This document shows positions 1 to 6,958 of a stretch of DNA of 12,466 nt, one piece after another. The DNA is taken from positions 1 to 12,466 of the forward strand of contig DNFG01000171.1 in assembly GCA_003487005.1 (NCBI GenBank). Direction: 5' to 3'. The notes beneath the pieces are model-generated. The model saw only the letters and a list, made by a program, of their open reading frames with translations, ran no database searches and had not been told where the DNA came from. Each line of letters starts with the position of its first letter. Within the stretch, counting starts at the first letter, position 1. Made by a program: the position numbers and the translations under genes. The stretch comes from Bryobacterales bacterium. GTDB lineage: Bacteria; Acidobacteriota; Terriglobia; Bryobacterales; Bryobacteraceae.

Positions 1-1051
1 ATTCATCACGCGGCAGGCCGAGATGTTTCCAGCCGCGTTCGTGCTGGACGTAATAGAGGAAGCCGAGGGCGTGGTTGCGGAAGGTTTCGTAGAGTTTGGC
101 GCGTTCGGCGCGGGTGGCTTCGGGCCAGGTCCAGTTGATGAACTGGAGTTCGTTGCCGGCGGGGTTGGCGTTCATTTCGGTCTTCTGGCCGGGCATGGAG
201 ATACCGGCGCCGAAGCCGGCGAGGCGGTAGTGGGCGGGGTCGTAGCCGGGGGGCGGGGTGCGGAGGAGGTGGGCATCGCCGTCTTCGGGCGCATAGTGGC
301 GGATGGTGAGGCGGAGGCCGTAGCTGACGATGGCCTGGTCCTGGCGGCCGGTGCTGCCCTCCATGATTTCGCCGGTGCCGTTGAAATAGAGGATGTGTCC
401 GGCGTGGGGTTCGCGTGGGGAACGGGGTTCGCGGCCGACGCGGTACGGGGCGCCGGCCCAGGCGGCGATGTCGGCTTCGTGGGTGGCGTCGATGACGACC
501 GGGGCGAGCAGGCGGCGGCGGTGGCCGGAGGCGTCTTCGGTGGTGACGCCGAGAATGCGGTTGCCGCGCATGACGACGCCGGTCGCCCAGGTCCGGTAGA
601 AGACCTGGACAGTAGGGGCTTCGGCCATCATTTGCTTGAGGATGCGGTCGGCGACGTGGGGCTCCCAACGGCCCCCTTCGAGGGGGGAGTTGGACTGGCG
701 GCCGCGGTAGTCGCGCGGCGGGGGTTGAGCGCTTGAAGATTGGAATATCGGGTCGGTGTCGAATTGGGGGCGGTAATGCTCGCGGACCCGCAGGCGGAAT
801 TCGTCAAAAATGCCACTGAGTGACTCGTAGGAGTAGGTATCAATGTTGGAAATGCCGTTGGCGAGCATGCCGCCGAGGACGGGGGTGTCCTCGACGAGAG
901 CGACCTTGAGGCCCATCCGGCCGGCGGCGAGAGCGGCGCCGAAACCTCCGGAACTGCCGCTGACGACGACGAGATCGAAGGTCTGGTCCGGCGGGGTTTG
1001 GGCGGGGAGAAGAAGGGCGAAGACGGCGAGACAGGGGAGGAGAAATCGCAT
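1..1051 (-). CDS. Exported FAD-dependent oxidoreductase (FAD_oxidored family), C-terminus cut by window edge
   Basis: The frame is open from an ATG at 1051 to the left edge, giving 350 residues with no stop. Residues 1-18 form a short Sec-type signal: Arg2, a hydrophobic run, then PAQ. A Rossmann FAD-binding segment follows at residues 25-55 (FDLVVVSGSSGGFGAA, then VALVE with Glu54 placed to bind the ribose). The pattern IDATHEADIAAWAGAPYRVGRE near residues 187-208 and the later stretches GLRLTI, KTEMNANP and FLYYVQHE match the FAD_oxidored (PF12831) family, which holds many poorly characterised flavoproteins of acidobacteria and planctomycetes. The electron donor is unknown. The start is supported by GGGAG four bases upstream and by the signal peptide directly after it. 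The gene is divergent from the glucosidase. The usual glycine fingerprint is slightly altered (SGSSGGFG). I am confident of the family, not of the substrate. Confidence 0.85.
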   Translation of the reverse strand, partial: MRFLLPCLAVFALLLPAQTPPDQTFDLVVVSGSSGGFGAALAAGRMGLKVALVEDTPVLGGMLANGISNIDTYSYESLSGIFDEFRLRVREHYRPQFDTDPIFQSSSAQPPPRDYRGRQSNSPLEGGRWEPHVADRILKQMMAEAPTVQVFYRTWATGVVMRGNRILGVTTEDASGHRRRLLAPVVIDATHEADIAAWAGAPYRVGREPRSPREPHAGHILYFNGTGEIMEGSTGRQDQAIVSYGLRLTIRHYAPEDGDAHLLRTPPPGYDPAHYRLAGFGAGISMPGQKTEMNANPAGNELQFINWTWPEATRAERAKLYETFRNHALGFLYYVQHERGWKHLGLPRDE

Positions 1052-1145
1052 TGCGCTCCCAGCTTACAACGGCGCGCGTTCGAGGCCATGCTTGTACACT
1101 CGCGTGTCCACGCCACCCGGGGATTGGGCCCCCGCTTCAGACTCT

Positions 1146-1174
1146 GGCGAACCGGACTCAGCCTCGGCGAACCG
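1146..1174. repeat. Two direct copies of GGCGAACCG spaced by 20 bp
   Basis: Identical 9-mers lie at 1146-1154 and 1166-1174. A start-to-start distance of 20 bp is about two helical turns, so a dimer or two monomers could sit on the same DNA face. The location in a divergent promoter region makes an operator plausible. No regulator gene is visible in the window. Confidence 0.4.
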
Positions 1175-1250
1175 TGGAAGATCAAGCTGATCCAGGAGGC
1201 TTTTGAGGGCGCCGGTTGTCGCCGGTGTTCGGTGTTCCCTGCTTCAGAAC

Positions 1251-1268
1251 TACACTCAAACGGGTGTA
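1251..1268. repeat. Inverted repeat TACAC-N8-GTGTA upstream of glucosidase
   Basis: The two 5-bp arms are perfectly complementary and separated by 8 bases, ending 54 bp before the glucosidase start. A related ACAC-TCGC-GTGT occurs at 1096-1107, on the oxidoreductase side of the gap. The form resembles a dimeric regulator site, but the short arms keep confidence low. Confidence 0.3.
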
Positions 1269-1308
1269 GAAGGCGGACCCGGAACGAAGTGCGCCGTTCC
1301 GGCCTGTT

Positions 1309-1314
1309 TACAAT
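1309..1314 (+). promoter_or_regulatory. Candidate -10 element (TACAAT) directly before the glucosidase start
   Basis: TACAAT matches five of six bases of the TATAAT consensus and ends 8 bases before the ATG at 1323. Transcription would then begin at about 1321-1323, giving an mRNA with no leader. This fits the lack of any Shine-Dalgarno-like sequence in the 20 bases before the ATG. No recognisable -35 hexamer lies 16-18 bp upstream. Confidence 0.4.
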
Positions 1315-1322
1315 TGAACAAT

Positions 1323-3935
1323 ATGAACCCGGAGCGGGCACGACTCGAGGAAGTAGTTGAACGCAAGAAGCACTGGCGCCGCTGGGGGCCGTATCTGTCC
1401 GAGCGCCAGTGGGGCACCGTCCGCGAGGACTATTCCCCTCAGGGCACTGCCTGGGATCACTTTCCCTTTGAACACGCGGCCGCGCGCGCCTACCGCTGGG
1501 GCGAAGATGGGCTGCTCGGCGTCAGCGACAACCATCAGCGCCTCTGCCTCTCCGTCGCTCTCTGGAACGAGAAGGATCCCCTGTTGAAGGAACGCCTCTT
1601 CGGACTCAGCAACGGCGAAGGCAATCACGGCGAGGACGTCAAGGAGATCTACTACTACCTCGACTCGACGCCCACACACTCCTACATGAAGGGGCTTTAC
1701 AAGTACCCCCAGGCCGAATTTCCTTACAAATGGCTCCGCGAGGAGGCCCGCCGGCTTGGGATCGGCGGCCATGAACCCGAGATCTTCCATTCCGGCGTGT
1801 TCCAGCAGAGCCGGTATTGGGACGTCTTTATTGAGTACGCCAAAGGCGGCCCCGACGACATCCTGATGCGGGTCACGGTCCACAATCGCGGCCCCGAAAC
1901 CGCGCGCGTGCACGTCCTGCCCACCCTCTGGTTCCGGAATACCTGGAGTTGGGACCCCGCCCGCGCCGAGCGCCCGCGACTGCGGCAGGAATCGCCCGAC
2001 TCCGTCCTGCTGAACCGCCCGGATCCCGGCGACTGGCGCTTCCACGCCCCCGGCGCCGAACGCCTGTTGTTCACCGAAAACGACACCAATCCCGCCATCT
2101 GGGGCTATGTTCCCGCCGGTTATTTCAAGGACGCCTTCCACCGTCTGGTGGTCCATGGCGACGAAAGCGCCGTTAACCCCGAGGCCGAAGGCACCAAAGT
2201 GGCCGCCTGGCACAGGCTTGAAGTCGCCCCCGGCGAATCGGCTACCGTCTGCTGCCGCCTCAGCGCGGCCGGACAGGACGGCGGCGATTTCGAGGAGGTT
2301 TTTGCCGCCCGGGAGCGGGAAGCGAACGAGTTTTACGCCGAAGTTCAGGGCCAGCAGTGTGGGCTGAGCGGCGATGGGTGCAACGTGCAGCGGCAGGCGT
2401 TCGCCGGCCTGCTCTGGACCAAACAGTATTACCACTACAGCATCGAGGATTGGCTCAAGGGCGACCCGGCCAGCCCCGCGCCGCCTCCGGAACGCCGGCA
2501 GGGGCGCAATCGCGAGTGGCCCCACCTCTATACCGACGACATCCTCTCGATGCCGGACAAGTGGGAGTACCCCTGGTTTGCCGCGTGGGACACCGCTTTT
2601 CACATGATCCCGTACGCGCTGGTCGATGCCCCGTTCGCCAAGCATCAACTCGGGTTGCTGCTGCGCGAGTGGTATCTTCACCCCAACGGCCAGATTCCAG
2701 CCTATGAGTGGGCCTTCAGCGATGTGACCCCGCCGGTTCATGCGTGGGCGGTCTGGCGCGTGTACAAAATCGACCAGAAACACTCCGGAAAGGGTGATTT
2801 CCGGTATCTGGAGAGCTGTTTTCACAAGCTTCTCATGAACTTCACCTGGTGGGTGAACCGCAAGGACTCCACCGGCGACAACATCTTCGAGGGCGGATTC
2901 CTGGGCCTCGACAATATCGGCGTTTTCGACCGCTCCCGCCCCCTGCCGACCGGGGGCCGGATTGAACAGTCGGACGGCACCGCCTGGATGGCGATGTACT
3001 GCCTCAACATGCTCGCCATTGCGATCGAACTCGCCCAGACTGACCCCGTGTATGAAGACATCGCGTCGAAGTTCTTCGAGCACTTCCTCTATATCGCCTC
3101 CGCGATGAACCGCCCCGCGCCGGAGGGCCTCTGGGACGAGCAGGACGGCTTCTTTTACGACCGCCTGCGTCTCGATAGCGGTGAAAGCTTCCCGCTGCGC
3201 GTCCGCTCTCTGGTCGGGCTGATCCCGCTGTTCGCCGTCGAGACGTTTCAAATGGAGGATCTGCGGAAGCTGAAGGGGTTCCGGAAGCGCGCGCAGTGGT
3301 TCATCGACCATCGTCCCGACCTGTGCGAGAACCTGGTGATTGAGGACCATGCCGGCGACCGGCGCTCGATGCTCTCGCTCGTCCGTCCCGACCGGCTTGA
3401 ACGCGTCCTGCGGGTGCTGCTGGACGAATCTGAATTCCTGGCCCCCAACGGTATCCGGTCGCTGTCGCGGATTCATCTCGACAAGCCCTTCGTCCTGCAT
3501 GCCAACGGCGAAGACCATCGCGTCCGCTACCAGCCCGCCGAGTCCGACACATGGCTGTTCGGGGGCAACTCGAACTGGCGCGGGCCGATCTGGTTCCCGG
3601 TCAATTTCTTGCTGATCGAGTCGCTGCAGCAGTTCGACTGGTTCTATGGCGACGCCATGACGGCCGAATTGCCGACCGGTTCGGGCCGGCGGGTGCGCCT
3701 GGATGAAGCCGCCGCGGAGATCTCGCGCCGCCTCGCCCACCTGTTTCTCCGCGATGGAGGCGGCCGCCGGCCCTGTTTCGGCGCCGAGGAACTGTTCCAG
3801 TCCGACCCGCACTTCCGGGACTATCTGCTGTTCCACGAGTACTTTCATGGCGACAACGGCGCCGGTCTCGGGGCGAGTCATCAGACCGGGTGGACGGCGC
3901 TGGTGGCGAAACTGCTCGCGCAATCCGGCGAGTGA
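1323..3935 (+). CDS. GH63/MGH1-like glucosidase, cytoplasmic, 870 aa
   Basis: Predicted glycoside hydrolase with an (alpha/alpha)6-barrel catalytic domain, related to GH63 and mannosylglycerate hydrolases; large bacterial members are usually just called glucosidase. The N-terminal half carries a strongly patterned region ([20 protein letters not shown], then [26 protein letters not shown] and [15 protein letters not shown]). The barrel contains [11 protein letters not shown], with Asp423 as the likely general acid, and near the C-terminus HEYFHGDNG, with Glu839 as the likely base, by analogy with the Asp/Glu pair of GH63. No signal peptide or membrane segment is seen, so the enzyme is probably cytosolic. 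An in-frame TTG at 1203 would add 40 residues unlike the family, so I chose the ATG at 1323. The adenosine-specific kinase gene follows after 25 bp. The substrate is not evident, and an alpha-linked oligosaccharide or a glycosylated compatible solute is only a guess. Confidence 0.88.
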   Translation: MNPERARLEEVVERKKHWRRWGPYLSERQWGTVREDYSPQGTAWDHFPFEHAAARAYRWGEDGLLGVSDNHQRLCLSVALWNEKDPLLKERLFGLSNGEGNHGEDVKEIYYYLDSTPTHSYMKGLYKYPQAEFPYKWLREEARRLGIGGHEPEIFHSGVFQQSRYWDVFIEYAKGGPDDILMRVTVHNRGPETARVHVLPTLWFRNTWSWDPARAERPRLRQESPDSVLLNRPDPGDWRFHAPGAERLLFTENDTNPAIWGYVPAGYFKDAFHRLVVHGDESAVNPEAEGTKVAAWHRLEVAPGESATVCCRLSAAGQDGGDFEEVFAAREREANEFYAEVQGQQCGLSGDGCNVQRQAFAGLLWTKQYYHYSIEDWLKGDPASPAPPPERRQGRNREWPHLYTDDILSMPDKWEYPWFAAWDTAFHMIPYALVDAPFAKHQLGLLLREWYLHPNGQIPAYEWAFSDVTPPVHAWAVWRVYKIDQKHSGKGDFRYLESCFHKLLMNFTWWVNRKDSTGDNIFEGGFLGLDNIGVFDRSRPLPTGGRIEQSDGTAWMAMYCLNMLAIAIELAQTDPVYEDIASKFFEHFLYIASAMNRPAPEGLWDEQDGFFYDRLRLDSGESFPLRVRSLVGLIPLFAVETFQMEDLRKLKGFRKRAQWFIDHRPDLCENLVIEDHAGDRRSMLSLVRPDRLERVLRVLLDESEFLAPNGIRSLSRIHLDKPFVLHANGEDHRVRYQPAESDTWLFGGNSNWRGPIWFPVNFLLIESLQQFDWFYGDAMTAELPTGSGRRVRLDEAAAEISRRLAHLFLRDGGGRRPCFGAEELFQSDPHFRDYLLFHEYFHGDNGAGLGASHQTGWTALVAKLLAQSGE

Positions 3936-3960
3936 ACGCCGCTGTTAGGATGGGGATGCA

Positions 3961-4443
3961 ATGGAACTGAAAACCGTCAGTCTCGAGATTCCCGAAAACG
4001 GCAACATCATCCTCGGCCAGAGCCATTTCATCAAGACGGTCGAAGACCTCTACGAAGCGGTGGTCAACACGGTGCCGCAGATGAAGTTCGGCGTCGCGTT
4101 CTGCGAGGCTTCCGGCGCGTGTCTGATCCGCGTGGACGGCAACGACGAGGATCTGATGCTGCTCGCGGCGCGCAATGCCGAAGCGGTGGCCGCCGGTCAC
4201 ACGTTCATTCTGTGCCTGAAGGAAGGCTTCCCGATCAACCTGCTGTCGCGGATCAAGGATGTGCCCGAGGTGGTGGGCCTGTTCTGCGCGACGGCCAACC
4301 CGGTCGAGGTGGTGGTTGCGGAAACCGCGCAGGGGCGCGGGGTGCTGGGCGTGATCGACGGAGCGCCGCCGAAGGGCGTCGAAGGGCCAGAGGATGTCGA
4401 ATGGCGGCACTCTTTCCTGCGCAAAATCGGCTATAAGCGGTGA
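3961..4443 (+). CDS. Adenosine-specific kinase family protein, 160 aa
   Basis: The whole length matches the small Adenosine_kin family (PF04008, formerly DUF355). Recognisable stretches are [56 protein letters not shown], and a C-terminal half containing [26 protein letters not shown]. Members are about 160 residues, so this copy is complete. The family name comes from adenosine-type ligands bound in archaeal structures; I know of no firm proof of a kinase reaction, so the name should be read loosely. No signal peptide is present, so the protein is cytosolic. AGGA at 3947-3950, ten bases before the ATG, serves as the ribosome-binding site. It lies 25 bp after the glucosidase, and its stop overlaps the next start (GTGA), which suggests one transcript. 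Confidence 0.9.
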   Translation: MELKTVSLEIPENGNIILGQSHFIKTVEDLYEAVVNTVPQMKFGVAFCEASGACLIRVDGNDEDLMLLAARNAEAVAAGHTFILCLKEGFPINLLSRIKDVPEVVGLFCATANPVEVVVAETAQGRGVLGVIDGAPPKGVEGPEDVEWRHSFLRKIGYKR

Positions 4444-4979
4444 AACCGCGCAACGACCGGACCTGGGTGCTGCTCGACAACCTCCGGAAGGAGTTCGAGC
4501 AGTTGCTCCGGGCGCCCGACGAGGATGTCCCGAAGTACATAGAGAAGTTCATCGAGACGTTCGAATCGGGCGGCAGCATGGTCCGGTTTCCGGCGATCAA
4601 GATGCTGGAGGCGTCGGCGAAACTGCGGAAAAGCGAGGAAGGGCGGCGGTTGATCCTGGCGGCGGCGGAGCAGATCCGGCAGACGCCGTTTCCGGAGATC
4701 CAGGGGCCGCCGCCCGCTCCTCCGCGGCCCGAGGGGGATCCGCAAAGCCCGGGCAAGATGAAACCAGGGCAGCGCTACCTGGTTCTGCGGACCTTCACGG
4801 ACTTCGACCGTCAGGTGGTGGAGGCGGGGCGGGAGCTGACGTTCCTGTCGTACAGTTTCTTCCCCTACGACGGCGGGTACACGCTGTACTTCGAGGAGGG
4901 CGTGATCCGCCTGGCGGAGATCGACGACGGGAACATCGTCATTCTGCGCGACTTCCCTCTGTACTTCGGGGAGGTCTAA
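4440..4979 (+). CDS. Hypothetical protein with C-terminal DUF3601-like domain, 179 aa
   Basis: Starts at a GTG that overlaps the TGA of the kinase-family gene by 4 bp. It has no clear ribosome-binding site of its own, so translational coupling is likely. The first 80 or so residues are charged and predicted helical ([13 protein letters not shown], then [13 protein letters not shown] and [19 protein letters not shown]). A proline-rich linker follows at about 88-103 ([19 protein letters not shown]). The last 70 residues form a small beta-rich module ([50 protein letters not shown]) that resembles DUF3601 proteins in its F-x-DFD and PYDGGYTL-F pattern. The function is unknown. The two-module layout with a flexible linker suggests a binding or accessory protein. 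The DUF match is from memory of the pattern and is moderate. Confidence 0.8.
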   Translation: MKPRNDRTWVLLDNLRKEFEQLLRAPDEDVPKYIEKFIETFESGGSMVRFPAIKMLEASAKLRKSEEGRRLILAAAEQIRQTPFPEIQGPPPAPPRPEGDPQSPGKMKPGQRYLVLRTFTDFDRQVVEAGRELTFLSYSFFPYDGGYTLYFEEGVIRLAEIDDGNIVILRDFPLYFGEV

Positions 4980-6196
4980 AGGGTCACGATGGTGGCCTTT
5001 TTGAGGAAGTCCGGATCGATGGTGACGCCGAGACCGGGGCCAGTGGGCACGATGAGTTTGCCGTTGACGGACTTGAGCGGGGAGGTGGCGGAGGTGACCG
5101 GGAGAGTCCGGTCCATGCCTTTGTACTCCTGATGGGGGCCGGCGTTGGGGACGCAGGAGGCGAAGTGGGCGACGTAGAGGTAGCCGAGACCGCCGCCGGA
5201 CATGTGCGGGGTACATTCCAGGCCCGCGGCGGCGGCCATACGGGCAACCTTGATGGAGCGGATCAGTCCGCCGAAGTACATCAGGTCGGGCTGGACGATA
5301 TCGGCGATGCCCTGCTCGATGATCCGGCGGAAGCCGCGGAGGCTCATTTCCTCCTCGCCGAGCGCGATGGGGATTTTGAGAGCCTGGGTGACTTCGCGGG
5401 TTTCGTCGTAATGATCGAAGGGGACGGGTTCCTCGAAGAAGCGGTGGCCGTGGGCTTCCATCATCCGGCCGGTGCGAATGGCCGTGGGCACATCGTAAGA
5501 GCCGTTGGCGTCGGCGTAGATGGTCATGGCATCGCCGAAGGTCTTCCGGGTGAGGGGAATCAGGGCGAGATCGCGGCGGGTGGAGGCGTCGTCGAAGCGC
5601 ATCCGGGCGCCGAGGCGGTACTTGATGGCGGCGGCGCCGTCTTCGGCGACGATCTTCTGCAGGTACGCGATTTCGGCCTCGGGCGAATTGCCGCGATTGC
5701 CGCTGGCGCGGTAGACGCCGATCTCGCGTTGGGTCACCTTGCCGAGCAGGGCGCCGAGAGGCTGTCTGGCGGCGTGGCCGAGCAAATCGAGGATGGCGAT
5801 TTCGACGGCCGCCATCGAGACCCAGAAGGGGAGCCCCTGCCATTTGTAGTTGGACTGGGCGATGTAGGCTTCGCGGAACAGGTGCTCGAGTTGGCGGGCG
5901 TCCTTGTTGACGAAGTTGGGGATGACGCGCTTGAGAAGGATCGGGAAGGCGAGGCCCATGACGGAGCTATGGGCCTCGGAATAGCCGGTCAGCCCGGCGG
6001 CGCGGGCGCGGACGAGGTAGTGGGGGCCGGCCTTGAGCAGGTCGAGAGACTCGATCCGGAGGGGTTCGGAGAAGAGCGCGGTTTGGAGGACGGGCGCTTC
6101 CATGGCCGCGGCGAGTTTCTGGCCAAGCAAGGGGGCGGCGGAAGCGGCAGCGGCCGCCGCGGTCAGTTGAAGCAGTTGGCGACGGGTGGCCGGCAT
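4976..6196 (-). CDS. Mandelate racemase/muconate lactonizing enzyme family protein with Tat signal, 406 aa
   Basis: Enolase-superfamily enzyme expected to use Mg2+ to abstract the proton alpha to a carboxylate, typically in sugar-acid dehydration or epimerisation. The N-terminus has Arg5-Arg6 followed by a hydrophobic Ala-rich run ending near LLGQ, a Tat-type signal, so the protein is probably periplasmic. The capping domain covers about 35-160 and the barrel 160-390. Likely metal ligands are Asp229 (YADANG), Glu255/256 (FFEEP) and Glu281 (ALGEEE). Lys192 (IKYR) and the Asp304 (QPDLMYFGG) plus His331 (TPHMSGGG) dyad are candidate acid/base residues, an arrangement like the mandelate racemase subgroup. 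The frame stays open further upstream, but the Tat signal fixes the start at 6196, only 7 bp after the hydrolase stop. No Shine-Dalgarno is visible, so coupling is likely. The stop overlaps that of the convergent plus-strand gene. The substrate is unknown. Confidence 0.88.
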   Translation of the reverse strand: MPATRRQLLQLTAAAAAASAAPLLGQKLAAAMEAPVLQTALFSEPLRIESLDLLKAGPHYLVRARAAGLTGYSEAHSSVMGLAFPILLKRVIPNFVNKDARQLEHLFREAYIAQSNYKWQGLPFWVSMAAVEIAILDLLGHAARQPLGALLGKVTQREIGVYRASGNRGNSPEAEIAYLQKIVAEDGAAAIKYRLGARMRFDDASTRRDLALIPLTRKTFGDAMTIYADANGSYDVPTAIRTGRMMEAHGHRFFEEPVPFDHYDETREVTQALKIPIALGEEEMSLRGFRRIIEQGIADIVQPDLMYFGGLIRSIKVARMAAAAGLECTPHMSGGGLGYLYVAHFASCVPNAGPHQEYKGMDRTLPVTSATSPLKSVNGKLIVPTGPGLGVTIDPDFLKKATIVTL

Positions 6197-6203
6197 GGTT
6201 GTG

Positions 6204-6902
6204 TTACCAGGAGACGGGTTCGCCGGGCGTGAGCGGCCAGACTTCGGTGGGCGATTCGGGGCCGAGCAGGCCGGCGAGTTGTTCGGGGCGGCCGATGAGC
6301 GGGGGGAAGGTGCCGAAGTGCATCGGGATGACCTTTGGGACTTTGAGCAGGCGGCAGGCGAGGGCGGCCTCTTCGGGGCCCATGGTGAAGAGGTCGCCGA
6401 TGGGCAGGAAGGCGAGTTCGGGGCGGTAGAGTTCGGCGTAGAGGCCCATTTCGGCCATGATTGCGGTATCGCCGGCGAAGTAGGCGTTGCGGCCGTCGGG
6501 GAGGTGGAGGATGTAGCCGCCGGGTTCGCCGCCATAGAGGATCCGGCCTTCGTCGCTGATGCCGGAACTATGGAGGGCGTGGGTCATGGTGACCTTCATG
6601 GGTCCGGCCTGCTGTGCGCCGCCCTTGTTCATGCCACACGCATTTTCGACGCCTTTGGATTCGAGCCAGGCGCAGATTTCGTAGTTGGCGATCACTTGCG
6701 GTTTGAATTTGCGGGCGAGATCGACGGCGTCGGCGATGTGATCGAAGTGGCCGTGGGTGATGAGCATGACATCGAGACGGTCGAAGTCGTGGCCGGCGGG
6801 GAAAGAGGGATTCCCGTTGGTCCAGGGATCGATGAGCACGACTTCGCCCGAGTCCAGTCTGAGTTGAAAGGTGCCGTGACCGAGCCAGGTAATTTCGAGC
6901 AT
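6204..6902 (-). CDS. UPF0173 metal-dependent hydrolase (metallo-beta-lactamase fold), 232 aa
   Basis: Full-length member of the UPF0173/YtkL-like family of small metallo-beta-lactamase-fold hydrolases. It opens with LEITWLGHGTFQL, typical of the family, and has the metal motif THGHFDH with His50, His52, Asp54 and His55. Further ligands are likely His108 or His111 (MTHALHSSG), Asp145 (YFAGDT) and His195 (PMHFGTFP). About 230 residues is the normal length. There is no signal peptide, so it should be cytosolic, unlike its two operon neighbours. GGAGG (minus strand, 6914-6918) lies 11 bases upstream of the ATG. It sits 42 bp after the GH3 stop and 7 bp before the racemase-like gene, so the three form a probable operon. 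The reaction is not known; esterase or lactonase activity on a product of its neighbours is a reasonable guess only. Confidence 0.9.
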   Translation of the reverse strand: MLEITWLGHGTFQLRLDSGEVVLIDPWTNGNPSFPAGHDFDRLDVMLITHGHFDHIADAVDLARKFKPQVIANYEICAWLESKGVENACGMNKGGAQQAGPMKVTMTHALHSSGISDEGRILYGGEPGGYILHLPDGRNAYFAGDTAIMAEMGLYAELYRPELAFLPIGDLFTMGPEEAALACRLLKVPKVIPMHFGTFPPLIGRPEQLAGLLGPESPTEVWPLTPGEPVSW

Positions 6903-6913
6903 GGGATGAAGTG

Positions 6914-6918
6914 CCTCC
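6914..6918 (-). promoter_or_regulatory. Ribosome-binding site of the UPF0173 hydrolase
   Basis: GGAGG on the minus strand, 11 bases upstream of the ATG at 6902. It is the clearest Shine-Dalgarno within this three-gene cluster and supports the chosen start. Confidence 0.6.
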
Positions 6919-6958
6919 GGTTTCTATTCTATGTCCGGGATTCGCTGGAACTGTGGGA

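Larger units (their letters stand above)
1052..1322. promoter_or_regulatory. Divergent intergenic region between oxidoreductase and glucosidase, with short repeats
   Basis: This 271-bp gap lies between two divergently transcribed starts and should hold both promoters. It contains no convincing gene. Visible elements are two copies of GGCGAACCG at 1146-1154 and 1166-1174, 20 bp apart start to start; a 10-bp imperfect tandem at 1211-1230 (GCCGGTTGTC, GCCGGTGTTC); a 7-bp tandem GGTGTTC at 1224-1237; inverted repeats ACAC-TCGC-GTGT at 1096-1107 and TACAC-N8-GTGTA at 1251-1268; and TACAAT at 1309-1314. Binding of a regulator is inference. The repeats are short enough that some could be chance in GC-rich DNA. 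Confidence 0.5.

Noticed and set aside
1203..1322. TTG start adding 40 residues to the glucosidase
   Set aside because: The added residues do not look like the family, and the region carries promoter-like repeats and a -10 element.
628..1341. 237-residue minus-strand frame at the left end
   Set aside because: Ser/Pro-rich shadow of the FAD oxidoreductase, which is read in a different minus-strand frame with clear Rossmann motifs.
1308..3923. 871-residue open frame antisense to the glucosidase
   Set aside because: It mirrors nearly the whole glucosidase gene and has no family motifs. Long antisense frames are expected in GC-rich genes where stop codons are rare.
4431..5843. 470-residue minus-strand frame spanning the convergent junction
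   Set aside because: Arg/Pro-rich translation crossing two well-supported genes in other frames; a composition artefact.
4394..6232. 612-residue plus-strand frame across the racemase-like gene
   Set aside because: Low-complexity Gly/Ala/Glu-rich translation with no recognisable domain. The minus strand has a full enolase-superfamily protein with its catalytic residues.
6197..6535. Longer start for the racemase-like protein
   Set aside because: It would overlap the UPF0173 gene by over 300 bp and bury the twin-arginine signal. The ATG at 6196 is far better.
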